64,000 bases of DNA, from the NCBI RefSeq assembly GCF_000185805.1, contig NC_014926.1:886418-950417 (forward strand), written 5' to 3'. This document shows positions 25,759-34,686 of this stretch, in pieces. Source of the DNA: Thermovibrio ammonificans HB-1. GTDB taxonomy: Bacteria; Aquificota; Aquificia; Desulfurobacteriales; Desulfurobacteriaceae. Numbering within the stretch: the stretch's first letter is position 1; every line of letters begins with the position of its first letter. Position numbers and translations under genes: made by a program. The notes beneath the pieces were generated by a model that saw only the letters and a list, made by a program, of their open reading frames with translations, was not told the origin of the DNA and made no database searches.

Positions 25759-26288
25759 TTGGAAGAGAGGGAGCTTAAAAACGGAAGCTGCAGAGTACGG
25801 ATAGGAGAAATTGAAATCGAAGGGGATGCCGATTTTGTAAAGTCCATATTCAAAAAGGTAATAGAGGCAGCTAGGGAAATCCTCTCTCCCGAAAACAGCA
25901 ACACCGCCCCGGACACGGACCCGAAAAAAAACTCCCAAGCCCTCAACAAAGCAACCGACCCCACAGAGCCCGGAACACTGTCGGAAGGGGAAGTGAGGAA
26001 GCTCATCAGGGAGTTTCTGGAGAGGTACGATATTAAAAAGAGGAACGAAGCAGCCGTTATCATAGCTTACCACCTGAACAAATACCTAAACAAAAAGGAG
26101 ATTTCCCCGGAAGACCTCAAAAAGTTCTGGGACAACAAGGTGAAACCGCCTAAACCGCCTAAAGGTTTTTAAGGGATACCTCTTAAAAACAGTGGTTCGA
26201 AAAGGCAGGTAGGAACACCTACCAGATTTCTCCCCTGGGAATTCACTTCGTTGAAGAAGAACTAGAGAGAAAATTAGCCGGTAAATGA
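25759..26288 (+). pseudogene. Frameshifted hypothetical gene (two homopolymer shifts)
   Basis: The frame starts at TTG 25759 after AAGGAGG and reads 137 codons to a TAA at 26170. After that point a different frame continues with coding-like sequence (KQWFEKAGRN, then TYQISPLGIHFVEEEL) to a TGA at 26286, which overlaps the next gene's ATG in ATGA fashion. Removing one T from the T5 run at 26166-26170 and one A from the A5 run at 26185-26189 joins both parts into a single 175-residue frame. The C-terminal region then looks like a small winged-helix domain. Either the gene is decayed or the sequence has homopolymer errors. The middle of the protein is low-complexity (Asn/Thr/Pro). Function unknown. 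Confidence 0.6.
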
Positions 26289-27013
26289 AGGTGGACTCCA
26301 CTTTAGTAAACAAGCTAATAGACAGAGTCAAACGTGTAAAAGCTGCTCTCATCACGGGCAACTCTCAAGAAGTACTCTTAGAGGCAGGGAAAGCTGTAGA
26401 GGTAGGAACAAGAGTGCTTCAGTCACTAATCAAAGGCCGGTATACTCCCCTAAACACAAGCTTAAAAATTTCAAAGGAGCTCAACAGACTCGAGAACCAC
26501 CCCAACCTCCTCCAAAAACTTAAAGCAGATATAAACTGTTTTAAGTTTATATCTCTGTTGAGGAACTTTAAGGCAGCCCATGCAACAGAAGAGTCCGAAG
26601 TTCAAGAGCTCGATGTAAAAGCTGTGAGTGCCGCCCTTGAGTGGGCGGTAACCCGGCTACTCGAAGAGGCGGCTCCCGGGAAGCTCAAAGAACTGAGAAA
26701 CATAGAGCTTCCCCACCCGAGCATACCGGCAGCAAACGCAACCGTTCAGGAAAAAATACTCCTCTACCTGCTCTCGATATATCCCGAAGGAAGCAAAGCT
26801 CCAGAAATAGCAGAGAAAGCCGAGGTAAGCAGGAGCCACACCTACAAAACGCTAAAAAGCCTAAAAAGAAGGAAGCTCGTTAAACCCACAAAGGAGAAAC
26901 TATTTGCCCTAACAGAGTCCGGCTACCTTCGGGCTCAGGAGATAAAATGCAAGCTCCTTGAGGCCTCTACAAGCCCTGCACAACCAAACAGCATGGCGTC
27001 CCCTAAAGGGTAA
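26285..27013 (+). CDS. Hypothetical protein with C-terminal winged helix
   Basis: A 242-residue protein. The helical N-terminal part (1-135) resembles HEPN/DUF4145-like helical bundles in composition (for example LRNFKAAHATEES). The C-terminal part is a winged helix of MarR/ArsR type, with KILLYLLSIYPEGSKAPEIAEKAE split around the recognition helix SRSHTYKTLKSLKRRKLV. It is probably DNA-binding. The ATG overlaps the stop of the frameshifted gene upstream by ATGA. The last 26 codons overlap, on the opposite strand, the end of the DUF1786 gene. AAA/ATA-rich codon use hints at a recent arrival. Confidence 0.65.
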   Translation: MKVDSTLVNKLIDRVKRVKAALITGNSQEVLLEAGKAVEVGTRVLQSLIKGRYTPLNTSLKISKELNRLENHPNLLQKLKADINCFKFISLLRNFKAAHATEESEVQELDVKAVSAALEWAVTRLLEEAAPGKLKELRNIELPHPSIPAANATVQEKILLYLLSIYPEGSKAPEIAEKAEVSRSHTYKTLKSLKRRKLVKPTKEKLFALTESGYLRAQEIKCKLLEASTSPAQPNSMASPKG

Positions 27014-27948
27014 GCGTATTCTCCCAGCTCTTTAAACTTCTTCCTGTTGGGGCCCACAAGGTAAACCTTTTCCGGCTCAACAGGCTCAAAACAGACCGCT
27101 CCGTGCCCGCCGTCGTTAAAAACCTCCTCGAAGGAGAGCTCCCCCTTCAATAGCTTAACCATAAAGTTTTTCAGTTTATCAGCACCGAGCATCCTCGTAT
27201 GGTGCTCAAACAGAGCACAGATAACCCCATCTTTCACAGCCGCCGCAAGGGTGTGACCGTTTCCGCAGTCGAGACACAAGAAACTCTTTACCCCCTGTTC
27301 CCTGGCAACCTGAAGAACGCCGGCAACTGCAGCGAGTTTACTGTCCATAACAAACCCTTCAACTCCCCTCTCTTTAAGCTGCTCCAGGATAGAGTCGAAC
27401 CTGGAGAACTTACCGGTTGGCCCCCTGTAAACGAGCTTCTCGGGCCGCCTCTCCTCCTCAAGGAGCTCCCTTAGGTAGTTGAACCGGGTAACCCTGTCGC
27501 TCTGCCCCTCTTCAAAGCCGTGGTCCTGACAGGCCACTCCAAGAATAAACCCATCGCCTTCCACCCCGGCCATTTCAAAGAGAGCTCTGTAAAGGTCAAA
27601 CTCAAGGTCTGTCAGGGTAAAGTCGGCCTCGGGAAGGCTTTCAACAACCTCTATGCCCCACTCTTTAAGCTCGTTAGGGTCGTCGCTGAAGCTCTTTGCG
27701 GCAGGCAAAGTCGCAACAACTCGCCCCCCTCTACTTATGAACCTCAGAACGGCTTTTTTCAGGGGGCCTCCTCCCATTGTGTATCCGTTAAACCTTATTA
27801 CGCTGCCTTTCCACCCATCTACCGCCTTTGCAAGTTTCGCCGTAGGTGAAGGGAGAACTGCTTTTACCCAGTTCTCGTAACTCTTACCCTCAATGGGCAG
27901 GAGTAAATCCTGAGTTCCCGCCCCTACGTCAACGAGTAAAATTTTCAC
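26935..27948 (-). CDS. DUF1786 actin-fold ATPase-like protein
   Basis: A protein of 337 residues if started at the GTG at 27948, which follows GAGGTGGAGT and gives VKILLVDVGAGTQDLLL. An upstream ATG at 27996 would add 16 unlikely residues. The phosphate-1-like motif DVGAGTQD at the start and CLDCGNGHTLAAAV near 235 fit the ASKHA-like DUF1786 family, often annotated as pyruvate-formate-lyase-activating-like. The biochemical role is not established. It is divergent from ftsZ with a shared 64-base upstream region, and it is convergent with and overlapping the winged-helix gene by 79 bases. Confidence 0.78.
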   Translation of the reverse strand: MKILLVDVGAGTQDLLLPIEGKSYENWVKAVLPSPTAKLAKAVDGWKGSVIRFNGYTMGGGPLKKAVLRFISRGGRVVATLPAAKSFSDDPNELKEWGIEVVESLPEADFTLTDLEFDLYRALFEMAGVEGDGFILGVACQDHGFEEGQSDRVTRFNYLRELLEEERRPEKLVYRGPTGKFSRFDSILEQLKERGVEGFVMDSKLAAVAGVLQVAREQGVKSFLCLDCGNGHTLAAAVKDGVICALFEHHTRMLGADKLKNFMVKLLKGELSFEEVFNDGGHGAVCFEPVEPEKVYLVGPNRKKFKELGEYAYPLGDAMLFGCAGLVEASRSLHFIS

Positions 27949-28012
27949 ACTCCACCTCTCGGAGATTAAGTTTTTAAAAGAAGTATAACTGTTCACTTAA
28001 GGAGGTTAATAA

Positions 28013-29101
28013 ATGTTTGAACCGGAAACCGACACCTTCCAAGGACCCACAATTAAAGTAGTAGGCGTAGGAGGAGGCGGCGGAAACGCCGTAGCCCGAA
28101 TGTTCGAAATGGGAATCGAAGGTGTGGAGTTCGTTGCCATAAACACCGACGCTCAAGTTCTGACAAGCCTGAACGTTCCGGTAAAGGTTCAGATAGGCGA
28201 AAAGCTTACCAAGGGGCTCGGAGCCGGCGGCAACCCCCAAATCGGCGAGCAGGCCGCCTTAGAAGACGAGGCAAAAATACGTGAAGTTATAGAAGGTTCG
28301 GATATGGTCTTCATAACCGCCGGCATGGGCGGTGGCACGGGAACCGGCGCAGCTCCCATTGTTGCAAAAATAGCCAAGGATATGGGAATTCTAACCGTTG
28401 GAGTTGTAACCAAACCCTTCGATTTTGAGGGCAAGAAGCGCCGCATCTACGCAGAGGAGGGGATAAAGAAGCTCCGGGAGTACATAGACACCCTGATGGT
28501 GATTCCCAACCAGAAACTGATAACCGTTTCCCCGAAGAAGCTCAGCATAGTTGAAAGCTTCAAAATGGCCGATATGGTCCTTTACCACGCCGTAAAGGGC
28601 ATAGTGGAAGTTATCACCAGGCCGGGCCTCATAAACCTGGACTTTGCAGACGTTAAAACCGTAATCCAGAGCGGCGGCTACGCCCTTATAGGCCTCGGTG
28701 AGGCAAGCGGAGAGGAGAGGGCCCTTACGGCAGCCCGCAAGGCCATAGACAACCCCCTCCTTGAGAACGCCCAGATAGAGGGGGCAAGCAGGATTCTGGT
28801 AAACATCACCGGCGGCCCCAGCCTGACCTTAGACGAGGCCTACGCTGCAGCCGGCCTTATAAGGGAGAGAACTAAAAGAGACGACACAAACTTCTTCTTC
28901 GGGGTTACCTTAGACGATTCTATGGACGAAAACCTTCAGGTGACCGTAATAGCAACCGGGTTCGACGAGAAAGGCCGCAGTAGGCTCTTTTCTGAGATGA
29001 AGGAGGAGATGAGCTCACCTTTCGACGAGAAAACCCAAGAGACCGCAGACGACTTCCCCTTCGACATTAAGTCGCTGCTGGATTCTCTGAAGGACGAATA
29101 A
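28013..29101 (+). CDS. ftsZ: Cell division GTPase FtsZ
   Basis: A 362-residue tubulin homologue with N-terminal VVGVGGGGGNAV, the tubulin signature GGGTGTGAAP at 106-115, the T7 loop around NLDFADVK and a C-terminal linker ending in DFPFDIKSLLDSL, a hydrophobic tail that would bind FtsA or similar. It forms the division ring. The ATG follows AAGGAGGTTAATAA. It is separated from the murD-ftsW-murG cluster, which lies on the other strand 1.5 kb away, and ends in a hairpin shared with pncA. Confidence 0.98.
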   Translation: MFEPETDTFQGPTIKVVGVGGGGGNAVARMFEMGIEGVEFVAINTDAQVLTSLNVPVKVQIGEKLTKGLGAGGNPQIGEQAALEDEAKIREVIEGSDMVFITAGMGGGTGTGAAPIVAKIAKDMGILTVGVVTKPFDFEGKKRRIYAEEGIKKLREYIDTLMVIPNQKLITVSPKKLSIVESFKMADMVLYHAVKGIVEVITRPGLINLDFADVKTVIQSGGYALIGLGEASGEERALTAARKAIDNPLLENAQIEGASRILVNITGGPSLTLDEAYAAAGLIRERTKRDDTNFFFGVTLDDSMDENLQVTVIATGFDEKGRSRLFSEMKEEMSSPFDEKTQETADDFPFDIKSLLDSLKDE

Positions 29102-29103
29102 GG

Positions 29104-29129
29104 GACCTTGCCCCTTAAGGGGCAAGGTC
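29104..29129. terminator. Bidirectional hairpin terminator between ftsZ and pncA
   Basis: A perfect 11-bp stem, GACCTTGCCCC and GGGGCAAGGTC, encloses TTAA three bases after the ftsZ stop. It includes the last codons and stop of the convergent pncA gene. A short TCTTCCATTGTTT tract follows on the plus side. Confidence 0.65.
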
Positions 29130-29690
29130 TTCCATTGTTTGAGCTACCGCTCCGGCCTCGAGCATCCGGTTAACGGCTTCCCGGGTAGTTTCCGGGGCAA
29201 CCCCCTTAACCGCGTCTGCAAGCAGAACGCAGGAGTAGCCCAAGTTCAAAGCGCCTAAAACGGTGTTCTTAACGCAGTAGTCGGTTGCAACCCCGCAGAC
29301 GAAAACTCTTCTCACGCCCCTTTCCCGAAGGAGCTGCTCCAGCAGGGTCCCCTGAAATCCCGAGTAGGCCTCAAGCTCGGGCCTGTCTCCCTTGTTAATT
29401 ATGAAAGTCTCCGGAGGGAGCTCAAGCCCCTTTGCAAAGGCCGCCCCCTCGCTCCACTGGACGCAGTGGCGGGGCCAGATTCCCCCGTTTTCCTTAAAGG
29501 AGACGTGGTTTTCGGGGTGCCAGTCCCTCGTTGCGAAAATCGGCAGACCCGCTTCGGAAAAGAGCTTCAAGTACCTGTTAACAACCGGAATTATGGAGTC
29601 TGCCCCATTAACAGGCAGAGCGCCCCAAGGCATAAAGTCGTTCTGAATGTCTACAACTATCAGGGCGTCTCTGCTGCCGAGCCTAAACAC
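29115..29690 (-). CDS. pncA: Nicotinamidase
   Basis: A 191-residue isochorismatase-fold amidase with the catalytic triad D14 (VDIQNDF), K100 (NKGDRPE) and C139 (ATDYCVK). Metal ligands are D56 and H58 in TRDWHPE and H62. It converts nicotinamide to nicotinate in NAD salvage. The start is GTG at 29690, overlapping the stop of the kinase-like gene by one base (TAGTG). Its 3' end lies within the terminator hairpin shared with ftsZ. Confidence 0.93.
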   Translation of the reverse strand: MFRLGSRDALIVVDIQNDFMPWGALPVNGADSIIPVVNRYLKLFSEAGLPIFATRDWHPENHVSFKENGGIWPRHCVQWSEGAAFAKGLELPPETFIINKGDRPELEAYSGFQGTLLEQLLRERGVRRVFVCGVATDYCVKNTVLGALNLGYSCVLLADAVKGVAPETTREAVNRMLEAGAVAQTMEDLAP

Positions 29691-30544
29691 TACTCCTCCA
29701 CTACCAGCTTAAAGGCGTTAACCGCAAGCTCGGTTGCGTTGTCAACCGACAGCTTAGAGGTGTTCAGCTTCAGGTGGAAGAGGTCTATCTGCTCTATATC
29801 TTTGCCGCAGACATCCCTGTAGAACTGCCTCTCCTTCTCGTCAATCTTCCTGAGCTGAGCTTCGGCCCTGTCGAGGGTTGTTCCCGTCTTCTCGGCAAAA
29901 ACTTTAACCCTGTCGGCAAAGGGAGCCTCAACCTTCAGGTGAAGGGTGTTGGGGTACTCCTGGAGTATGCAGGCAGCGCCGTGCCCAACTATAACAACGT
30001 TGTTGGAAACGGCAAAGGCGGTAACCGTTTTGGTAAGGGCCTCTCTGAAGTCCTCAAAGGTTATCTCCTTCTTCTTCTCGCCGAATATGGCCCCGAAGTC
30101 TATGAAGTCCTTGTCCAGCTGAAAGAGGTCGAAGAAGGAGAGCTTCGACGGCACGTACTTGAACTCGTTGAACTCCTCTATCTTCCACTCGGGAACCCCG
30201 AGCCTCTTTGCCACCTCCTGCAGGATTTCGGAGTAGACCAACCTGTAGCCGAGCTTCTCGGCAACTGCACGGGCAACCTCGAGCCCGAGGGACCCCAGCT
30301 GATAGGTCACCGTAACAACTCCCATCTTTCCCTCCAGCATTCTCTCTCTGTATTCTTCGTCTGAAAGTAAATTTAACCTTATTCTCTGGGCCAGTTCAAC
30401 AAAGTAGTCGGAATCTACAAAGTCCGGGAGGGTTTTATCGAGCCTTACGAAGAGCTCCTCAAGCTTGGGAAGCAGCTTGTCGCAGCACAGGGCAAGCTCT
30501 TCATCTTCGTAGAGAAGCTCCACAGCCTCTTCGGCCCTATCCAC
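29690..30544 (-). CDS. Cytidylate-kinase-like protein
   Basis: A 284-residue protein. Residues from about 72 match the cytidylate-kinase-like family: a modified P-loop region (TYQLGSLGLEVARAVAEKL), the VVIVGHGAACIL strand and AQLRKIDEKERQF near 215. An acidic helical region occupies the first 70 residues. The P-loop lacks the usual GKS/GKG ending, so nucleotide kinase activity is uncertain. GTG start; it overlaps scpB by eight bases and pncA by one. Confidence 0.75.
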   Translation of the reverse strand: MDRAEEAVELLYEDEELALCCDKLLPKLEELFVRLDKTLPDFVDSDYFVELAQRIRLNLLSDEEYRERMLEGKMGVVTVTYQLGSLGLEVARAVAEKLGYRLVYSEILQEVAKRLGVPEWKIEEFNEFKYVPSKLSFFDLFQLDKDFIDFGAIFGEKKKEITFEDFREALTKTVTAFAVSNNVVIVGHGAACILQEYPNTLHLKVEAPFADRVKVFAEKTGTTLDRAEAQLRKIDEKERQFYRDVCGKDIEQIDLFHLKLNTSKLSVDNATELAVNAFKLVVEE

Positions 30545-31052
30545 CTTTCACCTCTTGTTCAAGCTCTATTTCGGGCAGGTCTGCAAGGGAGGCGAGCCTA
30601 AAGTGGTAGAGGAACTCCTTGGTTGTTCTGTAGAGCTTCGGCCTCCCGGGCCCCTTCGCCCTGCCGGCCACCTCTATGAGCCCCTTCTCAAGGAGGGAGC
30701 GAATCGCCCCGTCGGGGTTCTGCCCCCTTATCTGGGCAATCTCCTTCCTGGTTATCGGCTGGTTGTAGGCTATTATGGCCAAAACCTCAAGCAGGTGTCT
30801 CGAGAGCTTCACGGGCCGCTCTTTAACGAACTCCTTAACGGCCGGGGCAAGGTCGGGGGCGGTGAAGAACCTGTACCCTCCGGCAACCTCCCTCAGCACA
30901 ATCCCCCTGCCCTCGTACTCGGAAAGGAGCTCCCTCAGGGCCCTCTCAACCTCCAAGAGGGGCAGGTTAAGCTTCTCCGAAAGCTCCCCGGCAGAAACGG
31001 GCTCCTGAGCCAGAAAGAGGGCGGCCTCTATGAGTCTTTTAGTTCTCTCCAT
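30537..31052 (-). CDS. scpB: Segregation and condensation protein B
   Basis: A 171-residue protein with two winged-helix domains typical of ScpB: the first in 1-80 (IEAALFLAQEPVSAGEL), the second with the family hallmark LEVLAIIAYNQPITRKEIAQIRG and GRPKLYRTT near the end. It works with Smc and ScpA in chromosome condensation; neither partner is in the window. It overlaps murG by 14 bases and the kinase-like gene by eight. Confidence 0.93.
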   Translation of the reverse strand: MERTKRLIEAALFLAQEPVSAGELSEKLNLPLLEVERALRELLSEYEGRGIVLREVAGGYRFFTAPDLAPAVKEFVKERPVKLSRHLLEVLAIIAYNQPITRKEIAQIRGQNPDGAIRSLLEKGLIEVAGRAKGPGRPKLYRTTKEFLYHFRLASLADLPEIELEQEVKGG

Positions 31053-32133
31053 TTAACTCAAGCTCTCCGACTATCAGCTCGGTAGCCTCAGGCCTTGAAA
31101 GGGAAAGGAAGTTCTTCCTTAGCCTTTCCCTCTCTATTCTATCAAATAGGAGCCTGGCTACAATTCGGGCAAACTCTTCGGGGGGAAGCTCTTCCTGCCT
31201 CCTCAAGATGGCCGCTCCCCGCTCGGCGTAAAAGGCACCGTTTTTAAACTGGTGGTCGTCTGTTGCAAAGGGGAAGGGAACCAAAAGGGTGGGAATCCCG
31301 AAGAGGGAAAGCTCCGCAAGCGCAAGGGCACCGGCCCTCGAAACGGCAGCGTCGGCAGCGGCGTAGAGCTCCCATACCTTGCCGTAGAACTCGGTAACGA
31401 AAGCGGGTATTCCCCTCTCCCTGTAGAGCTTCTCGGCCCTATCTCTACCCTTTCCCGGCCCCGTAACGTGGATAACCTGGAACTTCCCCCTAATAAGGGG
31501 CAAAGCCTTCAGGGCCGTTTCGTTCAGCCACAGGGCCCCCTGACTCCCTCCCACAATGAGGAGGGTGGGAAGCTCGGGGCTCAACCCGACCCTTTTTAAA
31601 AAACGGGTCCCCACCTTCCCTTTGCTTTCGGCCGCCTCTACAACCTCCTCTCTTACGGGGTTCCCGGAGAAAACGCAGCTGCACCGTAGGCTCTTTCGGG
31701 CATCGGGGAAGCCGAGAAAGGCCTTACCCGCAAAGCGGGAGAGTAGCCTTAAACTCCTTCCGGGAACGCTGTTCTGCTCCTGAAGGAAAAGGGGAGTGCC
31801 GCTTAAGACGGCCGCCAGGCCGGCAGGCATCGACGCGTACCCCCCGAAAACAACGACCCTATCGGGCCGCCACCTCTTAAAGAGCTTCAGCAGCTTTAAA
31901 GCGGCGGCAGAAACCGTGAAAGGAGCAACGAGCCCCTTCAACCCCTTACCCGAAAAGGCGGCAACCGGCAGGTAAACCCGTTCCTCGGCGGGGAAGTCGT
32001 TTAGCCGCTCCTCTATTCTCCCCTTAGAGCCTACGAAGAAGACCCTGTGCCCACGCCTCTGGAGTTCCCTGCCGACGGCAAGCGCCGGGAAGTAGTGGCC
32101 TCCCGTTCCCCCTCCGGAGAGAACAACCCTCAC
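31039..32133 (-). CDS. murG: UDP-GlcNAc:lipid I transferase MurG
   Basis: A 364-residue GT28 enzyme: an N-terminal glycine loop (LSGGGTGGHYFPA), VVFGGYASMPAG and QEQNSVPGR segments, and a C-terminal UDP-GlcNAc site with SRAGALALAELSLFGIPTLLVPFP and the following DDHQ. It forms lipid II at the inner face of the membrane. GTG start at 32133, four-base overlap with ftsW. It is part of the murD-ftsW-murG core of a division/cell-wall cluster. Confidence 0.96.
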   Translation of the reverse strand: MRVVLSGGGTGGHYFPALAVGRELQRRGHRVFFVGSKGRIEERLNDFPAEERVYLPVAAFSGKGLKGLVAPFTVSAAALKLLKLFKRWRPDRVVVFGGYASMPAGLAAVLSGTPLFLQEQNSVPGRSLRLLSRFAGKAFLGFPDARKSLRCSCVFSGNPVREEVVEAAESKGKVGTRFLKRVGLSPELPTLLIVGGSQGALWLNETALKALPLIRGKFQVIHVTGPGKGRDRAEKLYRERGIPAFVTEFYGKVWELYAAADAAVSRAGALALAELSLFGIPTLLVPFPFATDDHQFKNGAFYAERGAAILRRQEELPPEEFARIVARLLFDRIERERLRKNFLSLSRPEATELIVGELELNGEN

Positions 32134-33287
32134 GCGTACCTTCCCCTTTCAACCATCTCAATTTTCACCTTAGACTCGGCCGGCAGAAGCTTCGCAATGT
32201 TCATCAAAAAACCGACCGCCAGAAAACTTGCAATCAGCGACGTTCCCCCCATACTCATAAAGGGCAGGGTTATACCGGTTGTGGGAACAACTCCCAAGTT
32301 CACCCCTATGTGAACGGCCGCCTCGAGGAAGAGGTAGAGGGTAAGGCCTATGGCCATAGAGCGCCCCACCCTTTCGTCGCTCCTGTCGGCTATGGAGAGC
32401 CCCAGGTAGAGAATCAACAGGTACGCAAGCATAACAAGGCCCGCTCCCACTGCGCCAGTTTCTTCGGCTATGTGGGCAAACATAAAGTCGCTAAAGGAGA
32501 AGGTAAGGAACATCAGCTTAGACTGGGTTCCCTGGCCTATACCCATTCCGGTGAGCCCGCCCTTTGCAAAGGCCACGAAGGCTTGAACCAGCTGGTAGCT
32601 GTCGTACTTACCGGGAACCCTGTAGTAGTCCTTAGGGTGGAGGAGAATCTTTATCCTGGCAAGCCTGTAGGGGGCGGTAACAACGGCAACAACGAAGGTT
32701 AAGAACCCCAGAAGCAGCGGGGCCGCTATGTACCTCATACTGAGCCCGGTTACGAACAGGATGGCGAATATGACTATCGAGAGAATCATCGCAGAGCCCA
32801 GGTCTTTCTCGGCCAGTATCAGGAAAACCGGGAAGAAGGCAAGGAACATGAAGCCTACAAACACCCTCCAGTTGTTCTGAATGTCGCTCCACTTGTACTG
32901 AAGGTAGCCGGCAACAAACAGTATCACAAGCACCTTGGCAAGCTCGGCCGGCTGAAACGAGATTCCGCCGACCACTATCCAGCTCTTTGAGTTGTTTATC
33001 TCCCTGCCGAAGAGCAAAACCGCCACCAGCAGGAGGTTTGCGGCCCCGTAAAGGAGCCACAGGTACTTCTTGGTGGCCATCTTCCTGTAGTCGGCGAACT
33101 TGTATACGCCGAGAGCAGCTACTACCCCAAGAAGAAGGGCAAATCCCTGTTTAAGGGCGTACCTGTAGGGGGCCATTCCGTGTTTTAAACACCAGAAGTA
33201 GCTGCCGGTGTAAACGAATATAACGCCTGCTACCGAAAGCAGCAGGGCAATGATAAACAGAGCCCAGGCGGCAAGTCTCCTGTTCAC
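32130..33287 (-). CDS. ftsW: Peptidoglycan polymerase FtsW (SEDS family)
   Basis: A 385-residue protein with about ten membrane helices and SEDS hallmarks: the SFQPAELAKVLVILF helix, the AEKDLGSAMI motif and SDFMFAHIAEETGAVGAG, then a PFMSMGGTSL loop near the end. It polymerises lipid II at the septum. The RodA paralogue is very similar; the position between murD and murG favours FtsW. GTG start overlapping the murD stop by four bases. Confidence 0.92.
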   Translation of the reverse strand: MNRRLAAWALFIIALLLSVAGVIFVYTGSYFWCLKHGMAPYRYALKQGFALLLGVVAALGVYKFADYRKMATKKYLWLLYGAANLLLVAVLLFGREINNSKSWIVVGGISFQPAELAKVLVILFVAGYLQYKWSDIQNNWRVFVGFMFLAFFPVFLILAEKDLGSAMILSIVIFAILFVTGLSMRYIAAPLLLGFLTFVVAVVTAPYRLARIKILLHPKDYYRVPGKYDSYQLVQAFVAFAKGGLTGMGIGQGTQSKLMFLTFSFSDFMFAHIAEETGAVGAGLVMLAYLLILYLGLSIADRSDERVGRSMAIGLTLYLFLEAAVHIGVNLGVVPTTGITLPFMSMGGTSLIASFLAVGFLMNIAKLLPAESKVKIEMVERGRYA

Positions 33288-34525
33288 GTTTCCTCCGTAA
33301 GTCTTTTAACGGCCTCCCTGAACCTCTCTCCCCTCTCCTGGAAGTTCTTGAACATATCGAAGCTCGCACAGCCGGGAGAAAGGAGTACTACTCCCTCGTC
33401 GCCGGCAAGGGCGTAGGCCCTCTCAACGGCCTCTTCCATAGAGGAGGCCGTTAGAACGTAGGTCTCCTCTTTGAAAGTCTCAACAAGCTTCCCCGCCGTC
33501 TCTCCGATTGCAACAAGGGCCTTTACCCTGCTCTTTACAAGGGGTTTTAGCTCTTTAAAGTCGAGGCCCTTGTCGCTACCGCCGGCTATGAGAACAACGG
33601 AGCGGAAGCTCTCGAGGGCCTTTTTCATTGCGTCCGGGTTGGTGGCCTTTGAGTCGTTAACGAAAACCACCCCGCCCTTCCTGCCGACCACCTCACACCT
33701 GTGGGGAAGCCCCTTAAAGGCTTTGAAGCCTTCGTAAATCTCCTCTTCACTCAGCCCCACAACGGCAAGGGCAACAAGGGCTGCAAGGTAGTTCTCTAAG
33801 TTGTGAATTCCTTTGAGGGGAAGCTCCCTGTAGGGAATTCTGTAGCCACTGAAAACGAGAAGCTCTCCCTCGACCCTTGCATCTGCGCCCGAGTCTGTAG
33901 ATACCGAGAAGGTGTAGATACCGAGCTTTCCTTTTAAGTGCTTGAAGGAGGGGTCGTCTCCGTTCACAACTGCACAGTCGCTGAAATCTAAAAGGCGCAG
34001 TTTTGCCTCCCTGTACTCCTCGAAAGAGGAGTAGCGGTTGAGGTGGTCGGGAGTAACGTTCAAGAAGACCGAAACACGGCTTCTGAAGGAGGTAAGGTCC
34101 TCTATCTGGAAAGAGGAGAGCTCCAGGGCGGTGAAGCTCTCCTCGGTTGTATCGAGGGCAAAGGTGCTTAGGGGGATTCCGTAGTTTCCCCCTATGAAGC
34201 TCTCCCTGCCGCTCAGCTTAAGGGCGTGGTATATAACCGCCGTTGTTGTGCTCTTGCCGTTTGTGCCCGTTACGGAGATGAAGCTCCCGGAAGAGAACCG
34301 ATACCCCAGCTCAACCTCACCGTAGACGGGAATCCCAGCCCTTTTCGCCTTCTCGAGTAACGGGTTGCGGGGCGGAACGCCGGGAGACTTCACAACCGCG
34401 GCAATCCCGGAGAGCTCGGGTTCGGGCTCTCCATCGCTGTAAAGGAGCGGCTCTATTCCGAGCCTTTCAAGGAGCTTCGCCGCCCCCAAACCGCTCTTTC
34501 CCCTTCCGAAAACCAGAACTCTCAC
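33284..34525 (-). CDS. murD: UDP-MurNAc-L-alanine--D-glutamate ligase MurD
   Basis: A 413-residue Mur ligase: N-terminal Rossmann domain (GRGKSGLGAAKLL), central ATP site SVTGTNGKSTTTAV near 88-101, NVTPDHLNRY, and C-terminal VNDSKATNPDA. It adds D-Glu to UDP-MurNAc-L-Ala. It starts at GTG 34525, first gene of murD-ftsW-murG-scpB-kinase-like-pncA, with a promoter-like sequence about 30 bases upstream. The encoded protein is somewhat shorter than the usual 440-450 residues but no key motif is missing. Confidence 0.95.
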   Translation of the reverse strand: MRVLVFGRGKSGLGAAKLLERLGIEPLLYSDGEPEPELSGIAAVVKSPGVPPRNPLLEKAKRAGIPVYGEVELGYRFSSGSFISVTGTNGKSTTTAVIYHALKLSGRESFIGGNYGIPLSTFALDTTEESFTALELSSFQIEDLTSFRSRVSVFLNVTPDHLNRYSSFEEYREAKLRLLDFSDCAVVNGDDPSFKHLKGKLGIYTFSVSTDSGADARVEGELLVFSGYRIPYRELPLKGIHNLENYLAALVALAVVGLSEEEIYEGFKAFKGLPHRCEVVGRKGGVVFVNDSKATNPDAMKKALESFRSVVLIAGGSDKGLDFKELKPLVKSRVKALVAIGETAGKLVETFKEETYVLTASSMEEAVERAYALAGDEGVVLLSPGCASFDMFKNFQERGERFREAVKRLTEET

Positions 34526-34555
34526 ACCGCTCTCCCAACCGTTAACAGCTTAGTT

Positions 34556-34584
34556 ATTATCGGGCCAGCAGAGCGGAAAATCAA
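34556..34584 (-). promoter_or_regulatory. Candidate sigma-70 promoter for murD operon
   Basis: On the minus strand, TTGATT and GATAAT are separated by exactly 17 bases, about 30 bases before the murD GTG. The remaining divergent spacer (34585-34686) contains two TTTAGTC repeats (34613 and 34635) and nothing else that I recognise. Confidence 0.5.
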
Positions 34585-34686
34585 GGGAGAAGTGTGATTT
34601 GTGATTCAACCATTTAGTCCGATAAGACCTAAAATTTAGTCAAAGAAACAACAACAAGCCGGGGAAACCCTTTAGGGGGAAAGAGA

